This document shows positions 30,347 to 39,262 of a DNA stretch of 64,000 bases, in pieces; the first letter of the stretch is position 1; each line of letters opens with the position of its first letter. The notes under the pieces were generated by a model. That model ran no database searches, was not told where the DNA came from, and was given only the letters and a program-made list of their open reading frames with translations. This stretch comes from Proteobacteria bacterium UBA7415. Its GTDB lineage: Bacteria; Pseudomonadota; Gammaproteobacteria; Arenicellales; Arenicellaceae. The position numbers were made by a program, and so were the translations under genes. The DNA is taken from NCBI GenBank assembly GCA_002470515.1, contig DKML01000029.1, forward strand, positions 7,325 to 71,324, given 5' to 3'.

Positions 30347-31747
30347 ATGAAGTACATCAGTACGCGCGGAAGCGCCCCAGCATTGTCATTTGAAGACGTG
30401 GTCTTAACAGGGCTCGCCAATGATGGTGGCCTATACGTACCGCAAAACCTGCCCTCGTTCACCCGCGAAGAAATATCATCAATGGCGGGTATGAGTTACC
30501 CTGAATTAGCATTTGTCATTATAAAACCATTTGTTGATGGCGAGATCCCTGATCAAGATTTGCAAACAATTATCGACAAAGCTTATAAGGGATTCCGCCA
30601 TCCTGCGATCGCGCCTTTGGTTCAAATTGACAGGGCTGAGTGGATTCTAGAATTGTTTCAAGGCCCGACACTCGCGTTTAAAGATTTTGCTTTACAGTTT
30701 CTCGGTCATCTATTGGACTATTTACTGGCCAAACGTGATCAACGCGCGGTCGTTATGGGCGCGACGTCTGGAGATACAGGTTCTGCAGCTATTGAAGGCT
30801 GTCGCAATTGCAGCAATCTGGATGTTTTTATACTGCATCCCCATGAGCGCGTCTCAGACGTTCAACGTCGGCAAATGACATCGGTCATTGCCCCCAACGT
30901 TCACAATATCGCTGTTCAAGGTAACTTTGATGACTGCCAAAATGCGGTTAAGGCGAGCTTTCGTGATCAAGCCTTTATGCCAAATGATTTGCCGTTGGTT
31001 GCGGTAAATTCGATCAATTGGGCTCGAATCATGGCGCAAATTGTCTATTACTTTTACTCAGCAGTGGCTCTTGGAAGCCCTCATCGTAGGATGTCGTACT
31101 CGGTACCAACTGGAAATTTTGGCGATATTTATGCAGGTTACCTGGCGAGTAAAATGGGTTTGCCCATAGATCAACTCATTATTGCTACCAATAGTAACGA
31201 CATACTCCACAGGTGTATTAGCCGTAACGATCACAGCAAGCAGGACTTACTGCATTCGTTGTCTCCTAGTATGGACATTATGGTGTCGAGCAATTTCGAA
31301 CGTTTGCTGTTCGATCTTTATGGTCAAAGCGGTAGTGAGATTACTCGGTTGATGAGTGAGTTCGAGAGTGGCGTTATGCTGTTGGAAGAATCGGTCTTAG
31401 CTGATGCACGCGAACTGTTTGCAAGTTTTAGTATGAATGATGACGCTATGTTGCAAACCATTAGTGATGTTTACAAACAAAGCGAATACTTATTAGATCC
31501 GCACACCGCTATTGGCGTAGCGGCAGCGCGAATGTTGCGCAGAAATCCGGCGTCTCCAATGATTTGCTTAGCAACGGCTCATCCAGCAAAATTTCCTGAA
31601 GCCATACAGACTGTAATGCCGGAGCTCACACCCGCGCTGCCATTGCATATGCAAGACTTGTTTGAACGACCTGAAGCGTATGATGTTTTGCCAAACGATC
31701 TTAGTGTGATTCATTCGCACATGCTTAAGCGCTTAAAAGAGCGTTAA
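30347..31747 (+). CDS. thrC: Threonine synthase, 466 aa
   Basis: A PLP enzyme converting phosphohomoserine to threonine. The family N-terminus is MKYISTRGSAPALSFEDVVL. The PLP lysine is in FQGPTLAFKDFALQFLG (about 104-120), followed by GATSGDTGSAAIEG. VPTGNFGDIYAGY and NSNDILHR come later, and LDPHTAIGVAAA near the C-terminus. Length fits the gammaproteobacterial long form. It follows hom by 145 bases; the gap shows no clear terminator, so co-transcription is likely. homoserine kinase (thrB) is not in the window. Confidence 0.97.
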   Translation: MKYISTRGSAPALSFEDVVLTGLANDGGLYVPQNLPSFTREEISSMAGMSYPELAFVIIKPFVDGEIPDQDLQTIIDKAYKGFRHPAIAPLVQIDRAEWILELFQGPTLAFKDFALQFLGHLLDYLLAKRDQRAVVMGATSGDTGSAAIEGCRNCSNLDVFILHPHERVSDVQRRQMTSVIAPNVHNIAVQGNFDDCQNAVKASFRDQAFMPNDLPLVAVNSINWARIMAQIVYYFYSAVALGSPHRRMSYSVPTGNFGDIYAGYLASKMGLPIDQLIIATNSNDILHRCISRNDHSKQDLLHSLSPSMDIMVSSNFERLLFDLYGQSGSEITRLMSEFESGVMLLEESVLADARELFASFSMNDDAMLQTISDVYKQSEYLLDPHTAIGVAAARMLRRNPASPMICLATAHPAKFPEAIQTVMPELTPALPLHMQDLFERPEAYDVLPNDLSVIHSHMLKRLKER

Positions 31748-32109
31748 AAAGCGCTCGATAACCTGAACTTGCGACATTAAACTGTTGTAAATAAAGCCTA
31801 AAATCAGTGAAAGCCGTGGTTACTTGGTTGCTCATTCAGTATGATCGATATACGGCTAAAGCAATATTGAAGCCAAATTTATTCAAGGGTGGCCAAAAGC
31901 CAGCCTTGTGGAAAGCAATACGCTACTTTCGTTCGAGACTAAATAAATGTCCGACCACTGCGAATCTCGGCCTTGTTGCTGAGCTTTTGCACACCTCATC
32001 GGCTTGAACTCGAGAGTACAGGGTAAGGTTGGCAAACAGAATAAGAAGTGCGGGTCAGACTGGCTTGCCCATTCATTGCATGATTAATTCGCATAAAACG
32101 ACACAAATA
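31748..32109. other. Intergenic region before gspD
   Basis: This stretch holds no supported gene. A short GTG-start frame at 31807-32007 lacks family features. Just after the thrC stop, AGCGCTT (in the gene end) can pair with AAGCGCT, a weak attenuator-like stem. The frame of gspD is open back to a TTG at 32029, but only the part from 32080 or 32110 on looks like a gene start. gspC, the usual neighbour, is not present. Confidence 0.5.
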
Positions 32110-34476
32110 ATGACCGGAATCTCTAAGAAGAAACTACTTGTACTATCAGCATTGGTAACTCTTTTGTCTGGCGTGAGTAGCCAATCAATACTGGCGCAAA
32201 CTGAAAGTGACTCAGTTGCTGAAACCCAGATCACACTTAATTTGCAGTCTGTGGATATCAACGTCTTGATTAATACCGTTGCAGAAGTCAGTGGAAAAAA
32301 CTTTATCGTGGACCCACGCGTTAAGGGAATGGTTTCGGTGATTTCAGGCGCTTCGCTTAATCCTGATCAGCTTTATGATGTGTTCCTGTCTATTCTCGAA
32401 GTACATAACTTTGCGACCGTCGACGCAGGCACCGTCATTAAAATATTGCCGAGTAATGTCATTAAGCAATACCCAACGCCAACATTGTTTTCCCCTACTG
32501 AAGGAACTAACGATGAACAGATTACTCAAATCATTCAATTAGAGCACGCGGCGGTACAGGATATGGTTGCTATCATCCGTCCTCTCATCCCACCGACGAG
32601 TCATTTTGCGCCACATAATCCTTCAAATAGTTTAATTCTGACCGACACGGCGTCTAACATTCAGCGTGTATTGAAAATTGTCCGACGACTCGATGTGCCA
32701 GACAAGCGAGCTGACGTGCATGTGGTTTATTTAGAGACTGCAAAAGCGAGCGATCTTGCCACCACGCTCACCCAGTTAATCACAAGTACTGTCACTGATA
32801 AAGAAGCGGCGTCGGGTTCCAAAGTTACGATCCAGCCGTTGGACGCTATAAACGCCCTAGTAGTGAGCGCGTCAGACGGGGAGTTTGCTCGCATTCAAGC
32901 ATTAGTAGCCGAGCTAGATATAGAGCGTGAACTATCATCGGATGTGAACGTCATTTACTTAAAACACGCGAAAGCCGAAGACATGGTGGCGATTCTTAAC
33001 GACGTTACAAAATCGGCAACAGAAGGTGCCGTAAGCGATTTCTCAGTGCAAGCAGATGAATCCACTAACTCTTTAGTTGTAAAAGCGTCAAGCGGTCAAT
33101 TGAGGACGGTACAAAGTGTCGTAGATAAGCTCGACTTACGGCGTGCTCAAGTGTTTGTTGAGACTGTAATCGCAGAGGTTTCGCTTGATCAAGAAGCGGA
33201 GCTAGGCATTAATTGGAATGTTGGTGGTAGCTCTACCAGCACAACCACAAATGCTGATGGGACGACTACATCTTCAACTTCCAACTCCGGCAATCTCATT
33301 GATCGTAATCGAAATAATACGGTTATAGGCACGGGTGCGTTTGGATTTAATACCGACGAAGGTGGTTTCAATTTTTCGCTGTTGGATTTCAAAAAATACA
33401 AACTTGACGTTATTGTGAACGCGATCAAGGCTGACTCGAACAGTAACATATTGTCGACGCCAACCATTCTCACACTCGATAACGAAGAAGCTGAGATTAT
33501 TGTCGGTCAAGAAGTACCGTTCGTAACAGGTCGATTTAATAACGGCTTAAATAACAGTACAAACCAAAACGCTGATGGCCAAATAACGTCGACGAATGTG
33601 GGCAGTAGCTTTCAAACGATTGAACGTAAAGACGTTGGAATTAAACTTAAGATCAAACCTCAAATCAGTGATGGCGATACGATTCAGTTAGAAGTGTTGC
33701 AAGAGATCTCTAGCGTTGCAGCATCAACCGTTCAAGGTCAGGCGGACCTTATTACCAACCGCCGTTCGATCGAGGCTGTGGTTCAAGTTGATGACGGACA
33801 GGTTGTGGTTCTTGGTGGACTTATTCAAGACGACGTAATTGATACAGTTAGCTGGGTCCCCATTCTTGGCAAGATACCTATTATTGGAAACTTGTTTAAA
33901 AATACTCGTAAGACAGCGGTTAAACGTAATCTTATGGTGTTCTTAAAACCGCAGATTATCCGTGACCCCGATTCTCTCGCAGAATACAGTAAAATTAAGT
34001 ACGATGAAGTACGCCGCGACGGACAATTGTCGCGTTTGAGTAGTAGCCGCTTAATGATCAAAGATTCCGATCCTCCAGTACTCGACAGCTACGAAAATGT
34101 TGTAGATGACGGAATTGTGCAAAGTGAGCGACGCAAGAGAATTGCTGAAGATAATGACGTTAATAATCCACGTCGTCGTCTGACTGAAGTGTTTGTGCCA
34201 GACTTAAGAATGAATACATGGCCTGTCTTCAAGGAGCGTTCTAAGAAACGAGATAACCAGCCAGACGATAAGCCAGAACAAGACTCAGACGAGTTTAAGC
34301 GAGAAGGGGCCAGATCTATTCGTTCCGATGTAGGTACCGAAAGCTATTTAAACGATCCGTATGCGGGCAGCTTAGACGATCGGGTAGAGGCCGAGTTAAG
34401 CGACCCAGATAACAGAGTGGATTGGAATAAGTCGATTGAACCTGAAATCACCATTCCGCCTGCGACGGACGAATAG
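32110..34476 (+). CDS. gspD: Type II secretion secretin GspD, 788 aa
   Basis: The outer-membrane multimeric channel of the type II secretion system. A signal peptide (KKKLLVLSALVTLLSG...ILAQ) begins at ATG 32110; ATG 32080 is an alternative. N0-N3 repeats follow (NFIVDPRVKGMVSV, FAPHNPSNSLILTD, SDVNVIYLKHAKAEDMVAIL). The secretin core has VGQEVPFVTGRF and VVVLGGLIQDDVID, ending near residue 640. Odd feature: about 135 further residues, highly charged and probably disordered, extend past the usual end. It is first of gspD-E-F-G. Confidence 0.95.
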   Translation: MTGISKKKLLVLSALVTLLSGVSSQSILAQTESDSVAETQITLNLQSVDINVLINTVAEVSGKNFIVDPRVKGMVSVISGASLNPDQLYDVFLSILEVHNFATVDAGTVIKILPSNVIKQYPTPTLFSPTEGTNDEQITQIIQLEHAAVQDMVAIIRPLIPPTSHFAPHNPSNSLILTDTASNIQRVLKIVRRLDVPDKRADVHVVYLETAKASDLATTLTQLITSTVTDKEAASGSKVTIQPLDAINALVVSASDGEFARIQALVAELDIERELSSDVNVIYLKHAKAEDMVAILNDVTKSATEGAVSDFSVQADESTNSLVVKASSGQLRTVQSVVDKLDLRRAQVFVETVIAEVSLDQEAELGINWNVGGSSTSTTTNADGTTTSSTSNSGNLIDRNRNNTVIGTGAFGFNTDEGGFNFSLLDFKKYKLDVIVNAIKADSNSNILSTPTILTLDNEEAEIIVGQEVPFVTGRFNNGLNNSTNQNADGQITSTNVGSSFQTIERKDVGIKLKIKPQISDGDTIQLEVLQEISSVAASTVQGQADLITNRRSIEAVVQVDDGQVVVLGGLIQDDVIDTVSWVPILGKIPIIGNLFKNTRKTAVKRNLMVFLKPQIIRDPDSLAEYSKIKYDEVRRDGQLSRLSSSRLMIKDSDPPVLDSYENVVDDGIVQSERRKRIAEDNDVNNPRRRLTEVFVPDLRMNTWPVFKERSKKRDNQPDDKPEQDSDEFKREGARSIRSDVGTESYLNDPYAGSLDDRVEAELSDPDNRVDWNKSIEPEITIPPATDE

Positions 34477-34508
34477 CCAACACTTTGGTAAATAGTTAGC
34501 CAAACTTT

Positions 34509-36101
34509 ATGAACGAGCCAGCAGACCAGTTATTGGAATTAAACTCAAACCATGTACCGGTGGAAGGCCCTGCGGTAGAAGGCGACATTGTTGCGCCTAA
34601 AGAAAAGGGCGTTGCTATTCCGTACAGTTTTGCCAAAAAGCACAACATTCTGGTTGAGTTGGCAAAGACAGAGAGTCAGGACGAGTCAGACCATGTTGAG
34701 ATTAAAGCTAACGTATTTCATATAGGCAAGCCTAAACTTCAAGTATTGTCTGAACTTAAGCGATTACTCAACGTTAAGCTATCGCTGGTTGAGTTGACGA
34801 CTAGCGAATTTGAAGAACAACTGCGCAACATCTATGACAAAGGGGGTAGTCAAGCTACTCAGCTTATGGATGATATGGATGGGGGGCTAGACCTAGATCG
34901 TCTTCACGACCAACTCCAAACCACCACTGACTTATTAGAGGCCGATGATGATGCGCCAATCATCCGGTTGATTAATGCATTGCTTACCCAGGCAATTCGC
35001 GAGAATGCTTCGGATATTCATGTGGAAGCATTCGAAGAAGAATCCATAGTTCGTTTTCGTGTGGACGGAGTGTTGCGCGACATTGTGTCGCCTCGCCGAG
35101 AACTACACGGCGCATTGGTTTCACGAATCAAAGTCATGTCAAAGTTAGACATTGCGGAAAAGAGGTTGCCGCAAGATGGCCGTATTTCGCTAAGAGTAGC
35201 CGACCATCCCGTCGACGTGCGGGTATCAACTCTGCCCACTCAACATGGCGAGCGGGTGGTGATGCGTTTACTTGATAAGCAAAGTGCTCGCTTAAATCTA
35301 GAAGTATTGGGTATGCCCAGCGAAATCCTAGAGCGATTTGAGGTTATGATTAATAAGCCTAATGGCATATTACTCGTTACTGGGCCTACAGGTTCTGGTA
35401 AAACAACTACGCTGTACTCAGGCTTACATCGTTTAGACCGTAAGCGCTTGAACATTTTGACGGTAGAAGATCCCGTCGAGTACGATTTAGATGGCGTTGG
35501 TCAGACGCAGATGAATTCTAAAATTGGCTTAACGTTTGCCAGTGGATTGCGATCGATTCTACGCCAAGATCCGGACGTTGTCTTGGTCGGTGAGATTCGT
35601 GATTTGGAGACAGCGGAGATATCGGTTCAAGCAAGTTTGACCGGTCACTTGGTACTTTCTACTCTGCATACCAACACCGCCGTAGGGGCAGTGACACGAT
35701 TGGTAGACATGGGCGTTGAACCATTTTTGATCGCGTCCAGTTTGGTTGGAGTGCTCGCACAACGTCTTGTGCGTCGCTTATGCCCAGATTGCAAGCAAGT
35801 ACATGAGCCTACCGAATTAGAGTTACAAACTCTGGGCATAGACTCTATAAAGGGATTCACGATGTATAAGCCAATAGGTTGTACAGAGTGCGAGCAACGT
35901 GGATACCGTGGGCGCTTAGGTATATATGAGCTGGTTGAAATGACCGAAGGTATGCGACGTCTAATTCATGATTCTGCATCCGAAGATGACCTAAATCAGA
36001 TGGCGCGTATTTCCAGTAAAAGCCTCATGCAAAATGGTTTTACACGTGTGCTCGAAGGTCAAACTACCCTAGATGAGATCTTTAGAGTTACTCAAACTTA
36101 A
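34509..36101 (+). CDS. gspE: Type II secretion ATPase GspE, 530 aa
   Basis: The cytoplasmic hexameric ATPase that drives pseudopilus assembly. An N1E-type domain ends near residue 115. The NTPase core has Walker [16 protein letters not shown] near 296, an Asp box ILTVEDPVEYDL, a Walker B QDPDVVLVGEIRDLETAEI and a His box HLVLSTLHTNTA. A tetracysteine zinc loop follows (CPDCKQ ... CTECEQRGYRGR). All hallmark elements of GspE are intact. It starts 32 bases after gspD and ends 8 bases before gspF. Confidence 0.97.
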   Translation: MNEPADQLLELNSNHVPVEGPAVEGDIVAPKEKGVAIPYSFAKKHNILVELAKTESQDESDHVEIKANVFHIGKPKLQVLSELKRLLNVKLSLVELTTSEFEEQLRNIYDKGGSQATQLMDDMDGGLDLDRLHDQLQTTTDLLEADDDAPIIRLINALLTQAIRENASDIHVEAFEEESIVRFRVDGVLRDIVSPRRELHGALVSRIKVMSKLDIAEKRLPQDGRISLRVADHPVDVRVSTLPTQHGERVVMRLLDKQSARLNLEVLGMPSEILERFEVMINKPNGILLVTGPTGSGKTTTLYSGLHRLDRKRLNILTVEDPVEYDLDGVGQTQMNSKIGLTFASGLRSILRQDPDVVLVGEIRDLETAEISVQASLTGHLVLSTLHTNTAVGAVTRLVDMGVEPFLIASSLVGVLAQRLVRRLCPDCKQVHEPTELELQTLGIDSIKGFTMYKPIGCTECEQRGYRGRLGIYELVEMTEGMRRLIHDSASEDDLNQMARISSKSLMQNGFTRVLEGQTTLDEIFRVTQT

Positions 36102-36109
36102 ATTAGTTT

Positions 36110-37336
36110 ATGGCAGCCTACGAATATCAAGCGTTAAACCACAAAGGTAAAACTGTTAAAGGTATTACGTCGGGCGATCACGTAAAGCAAGTGAGATCAG
36201 AACTCCGCGCGCAGGGCTTAGTACCGTTAGAGGTCAAAGCAGTCGCCGAGTCTCACGCAAACAAATCCGATAAAAGGGGTTTAAAGACTCGGCGTTTAAA
36301 GATTAAGCGTAACGAGTTGTCTATATTAACGCGGCAAATGGCAACTCTTTTAGAGTCCGGCATGACGGTCGAAGAGACGCTTGGAGCATTGATAAAGCAA
36401 TCTGAAGGACATCGTATCAAGTCAGTAATTTCTGATGTGAGGTCCTTAGTTACAGAGGGTTACTCTTTATCTGATGCTATCGCGCTATACCCTCAAAGTT
36501 TCCCTGAAATATATCAAGCCTCTATTTCGGCGGGCGAGCAGTCTGGTACTCTTGGCAGAGTGCTAGACAGACTTGCGGACTATCTTGAAGACAGCCATCA
36601 GATGCAGCAGAAGATAAGCCAAGCGGTGGTTTACCCGATCTTTTTGTTTATCGTTTGCAGTCTAATTTTAGTCGCTCTTATTACCATGGTTGTGCCAAAG
36701 GTGGTGACTGTTTATCAAGATACAGGGCAAGAGTTACCTTGGCTGACGGTGTTGGTCATAGCCATTTCAGATTTTCTAGTTGCTTATGGTTTGTGGCTGG
36801 CCGTTGGAATAATTGCGTTGGTGTTAGGCCTGCGTTATCTGTTCCAGCGGGAGGGTCCAAAATTTTGGTTACATTCTTTATATCTAAAAGTGTTTGGTTT
36901 AAGGAAGATGGTTCAGAACATCGATTCGGCGAGAATGTCTCGCACTCTTTCTATTATGGTAGGCTCGGGTGTGCCGATCCTTGCGTCAATGCGCGCTAGC
37001 GAAGCGGTGATGAACAATGTTGTTTTACAGAAGGATTTAAATCAAGCAACCGAAGAAGTCGCGCAGGGTATATCAATAGGCCGAGCGCTTGAGCGTGGTG
37101 GTCGTTTTCCTCCGTTATTGGTCCATATGGTGGCGAGTGGTGAAAACAGCGGTCGATTAGATCACATGCTTGATAAGGCGGCGTCGGCTACAGAAATCGA
37201 AATGCAGACTCGTATTTCAATGATGGTGAGTTTGTTGGGTCCGTTGATGATATTGCTAATGGGTATGATGGTTTTTATAATTGTATTGGCGATCCTGATA
37301 CCCATTTTTAATATTCAGCAAATGATCGCAATATAA
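36110..37336 (+). CDS. gspF: Type II secretion inner-membrane platform protein GspF, 408 aa
   Basis: The polytopic platform protein that couples GspE to pseudopilin assembly. The N-terminal YEYQALNHKGKTVKGI matches the family start. Two GspF domains follow: one around 70-195 (ELSILTRQMATLLESGMTVEETL ... ISAGEQSGTLGRVLDRLADYLE) and one around 270-395 (ARMSRTLSIMVGSGVPILASM ... MVASGENSGRLDHML). Three membrane helices are seen, near 170-190, 220-240 and at the C-terminus. It is contiguous with gspE and followed by gspG. Confidence 0.97.
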   Translation: MAAYEYQALNHKGKTVKGITSGDHVKQVRSELRAQGLVPLEVKAVAESHANKSDKRGLKTRRLKIKRNELSILTRQMATLLESGMTVEETLGALIKQSEGHRIKSVISDVRSLVTEGYSLSDAIALYPQSFPEIYQASISAGEQSGTLGRVLDRLADYLEDSHQMQQKISQAVVYPIFLFIVCSLILVALITMVVPKVVTVYQDTGQELPWLTVLVIAISDFLVAYGLWLAVGIIALVLGLRYLFQREGPKFWLHSLYLKVFGLRKMVQNIDSARMSRTLSIMVGSGVPILASMRASEAVMNNVVLQKDLNQATEEVAQGISIGRALERGGRFPPLLVHMVASGENSGRLDHMLDKAASATEIEMQTRISMMVSLLGPLMILLMGMMVFIIVLAILIPIFNIQQMIAI

Positions 37337-37493
37337 CGCTAGGCTGAAACAACGAAAAATCACGCCATTAAAATTCAGCTCGAGCATGCAACACTAGATT
37401 TACTGCAATGTTCACTAGTAAATTTACAACTTGGTATGGATGATTGGCATATTCAAACAATCGCTAAAAATGGAACAATCAATAAAACAAAAC

Positions 37494-37955
37494 ATGAAAA
37501 AACTATCTAATACCCGTACTAACATCCGTACTAATATTCGTACGTATCAAAGTGGCTTTACGTTGATCGAAATCATGGTGGTGGTAATTATCATCGGTCT
37601 GTTAGCGACGCTAATCGTGCCCAATATTATTGGTCAGCAAGAAAAAGCGCTAGAAATTAAAGCGAAAGCCGATGTGCGCGCTATATCAACACAGCTATCA
37701 ATGTACAAACTAGACAACTTTAGTTACCCCTCGACGTCCCAAGGGCTAGGCGCTTTGGTAACAAATCCGGGTAAGAGCACTTGGCGTCAATATCTAAATA
37801 AGATGCCAAAAGATCCGTGGCAGAACCCGTATCAGTACGCTTACCCTGGTAGTAAAAACCCTAACTCTTATGATATTTGGAGTTATGGAGGCGACGGCGC
37901 ACCTGGCGGCGAAGGTCATGCGGCCGATATCGGTAATTGGGATCCGCAGCAATAA
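37494..37955 (+). CDS. gspG: Type II secretion major pseudopilin GspG, about 153 aa
   Basis: The major pseudopilin. The prepilin peptidase site is SG-FTLIEIMVVVIIIGLLATLIVP, with the conserved Glu5. The body has the GspG signatures ALEIKAKADVRAI, YKLDNFSYPSTSQGLGALV, YLNKMPKDPWQNPYQY and the calcium-site end DIWSYGGDGAPGGEG. The start is uncertain. ATG 37494 gives a 21-residue leader, and ATGs at 37470 and 37440 and a TTG at 37431 lie upstream; none has a good ribosome site. The leader contains a 12-bp tandem duplication (NIRTNIRT). Downstream gspH-N genes are absent; the next gene is on the other strand. Confidence 0.95.
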   Translation: MKKLSNTRTNIRTNIRTYQSGFTLIEIMVVVIIIGLLATLIVPNIIGQQEKALEIKAKADVRAISTQLSMYKLDNFSYPSTSQGLGALVTNPGKSTWRQYLNKMPKDPWQNPYQYAYPGSKNPNSYDIWSYGGDGAPGGEGHAADIGNWDPQQ

Positions 37956-37986
37956 AGTAATTGCTGAGCTGTGTTCTAGCTAGGCT

Positions 37987-38586
37987 CTACAGGTCTAGCT
38001 GCTCTAAATGGTTAATGTTTTTAAAAGAACCTGCTTTATCGCTAAAGTCGGTTTTTGACGTGTTAACGCGCTTAAACCAATCACGCAGAGCGAGGTTGCC
38101 GAGGGCATAGAACTCAAGCAAATCTTGCCAAGCTTCAGCGCGAATTAGGCAATGCAGGTTTTGTAAACGCTCACCATCAAAAGCCACACTTACATCACTT
38201 CTTTTTTCCGCTAGATTGGCATAAAGTCTAGCGACTAAATCGCATGGAATATTGGGTGTGTCACAAGGTGTGACCATTAAGGCTGTCGGATTTTCATTGA
38301 CTAAGTTTTTAGTTAAGTGATTGATTGCACTGCAAATTCCCGCAATCGGTCCATCGAACGCAGGGTGTTCGTCAGACACTATCGGAACTCCAAATGTTCT
38401 ATAGTCCGGGAGGTGTCGATTAGCACTAATGACTATGTTTGGTACCTGTTTCGTTAGCGCACAATACGTGTGCTCGATTAGAGTCCTTCCATGCCAGAGT
38501 ACCAATCCTTTGTCTTTACCGCCCATGCGCGAGCCTTGGCCACCTGCCAGTATGAGTCCAGTTATTAGAGAATCGGTATTGAGCAT
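37987..38586 (-). CDS. mobA: Molybdenum cofactor guanylyltransferase, 199 aa
   Basis: Attaches GMP to molybdopterin to make the bis-MGD cofactor. The nucleotide-binding start is GLILAGGQGSRMGGKDKGLV (about 10-29), with the R-M-G-G-x-D-K signature intact. VSDEHPAFDGPIAGICSA near 74-91 and MVTPCDTPNIPCDLV near 105-119 hold the metal/GTP residues. Length is normal. It is a single gene that converges on gspG; no other molybdenum genes are in the window. Confidence 0.95.
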   Translation of the reverse strand: MLNTDSLITGLILAGGQGSRMGGKDKGLVLWHGRTLIEHTYCALTKQVPNIVISANRHLPDYRTFGVPIVSDEHPAFDGPIAGICSAINHLTKNLVNENPTALMVTPCDTPNIPCDLVARLYANLAEKRSDVSVAFDGERLQNLHCLIRAEAWQDLLEFYALGNLALRDWFKRVNTSKTDFSDKAGSFKNINHLEQLDL

Positions 38587-38786
38587 ATTTTAAATGGAGC
38601 GCTAAGGTCGAAAAAGGAGGTGAGGTATCTTTTAATATGAGCTCTTTTAGATACTCTCCTACATTAATATGAGAGAGTTGCGGCATAATGCCACGCGACT
38701 ATTTAATCACAAACCTGTTCGATTATTGAGATTCATTCGTTTATTCTTCTAGATAATGTAGGTTTGATTCAACCAAAGGAGATTCT

Positions 38787-39206
38787 ATGACAAACGCCTT
38801 AATAGCACCGGCCACAGTGCTTCTGCTAGTTACTTTTTTAGTCTGGCTATTGATGCTTGTCCGCCGTGTCGGGGAGACGCAAAGCAAGAAAATTCATCCA
38901 CAAAAGTTGGCGACACCTGAAGGCGTTCGCGAGCACCTGAGTGATCGTGCGCTTGCGGTCAGTAATTGCTTTAGAAATATGCTCGAAGTGCCCGTTGTGT
39001 TCTACGTGGTCTGTATCTTCATTACACTCACTAATCAAGTCGATTCTATGTACCTAAGCATGGCTTGGGCATTTGTGGGATTACGAGCCGTTCAGGCGGC
39101 TGTTCACAGCACGTATAACCGTGTAATGCATCGTTTTATTGCTTACCTTTTGGGTTCGATCGTTGCCTGGGCAATGGTGATTAGGTTTGCACTCTCCGTT
39201 ATTTGA
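38787..39206 (+). CDS. MAPEG family membrane protein, 139 aa
   Basis: A four-helix membrane protein of the MAPEG superfamily (membrane-associated proteins in eicosanoid and glutathione metabolism). The bacterial signature is visible as SNCFRNMLEVPVVFYVV (about 58-74) and the later AWAFVGLRAVQAAVHSTYNRVMHR. Helices lie near 7-27, 68-86, 92-110 and 119-138. The conserved Asn/Glu pair suggests glutathione or lipid binding, but bacterial members of this branch are uncharacterised. A good AAGGAG ribosome site sits five bases before the ATG. Confidence 0.88.
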   Translation: MTNALIAPATVLLLVTFLVWLLMLVRRVGETQSKKIHPQKLATPEGVREHLSDRALAVSNCFRNMLEVPVVFYVVCIFITLTNQVDSMYLSMAWAFVGLRAVQAAVHSTYNRVMHRFIAYLLGSIVAWAMVIRFALSVI

Positions 39207-39262
39207 ATTCGTATTCCCTGTTATTCGGGTGTGCTCTTTCTTGTGCTTGGAGCTGCTCTTGT

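Noticed and set aside
31807..32007. 66-codon GTG-start ORF before gspD
   Set aside because: It has no family features and no ribosome site; gspC would be expected here but the sequence does not resemble it.
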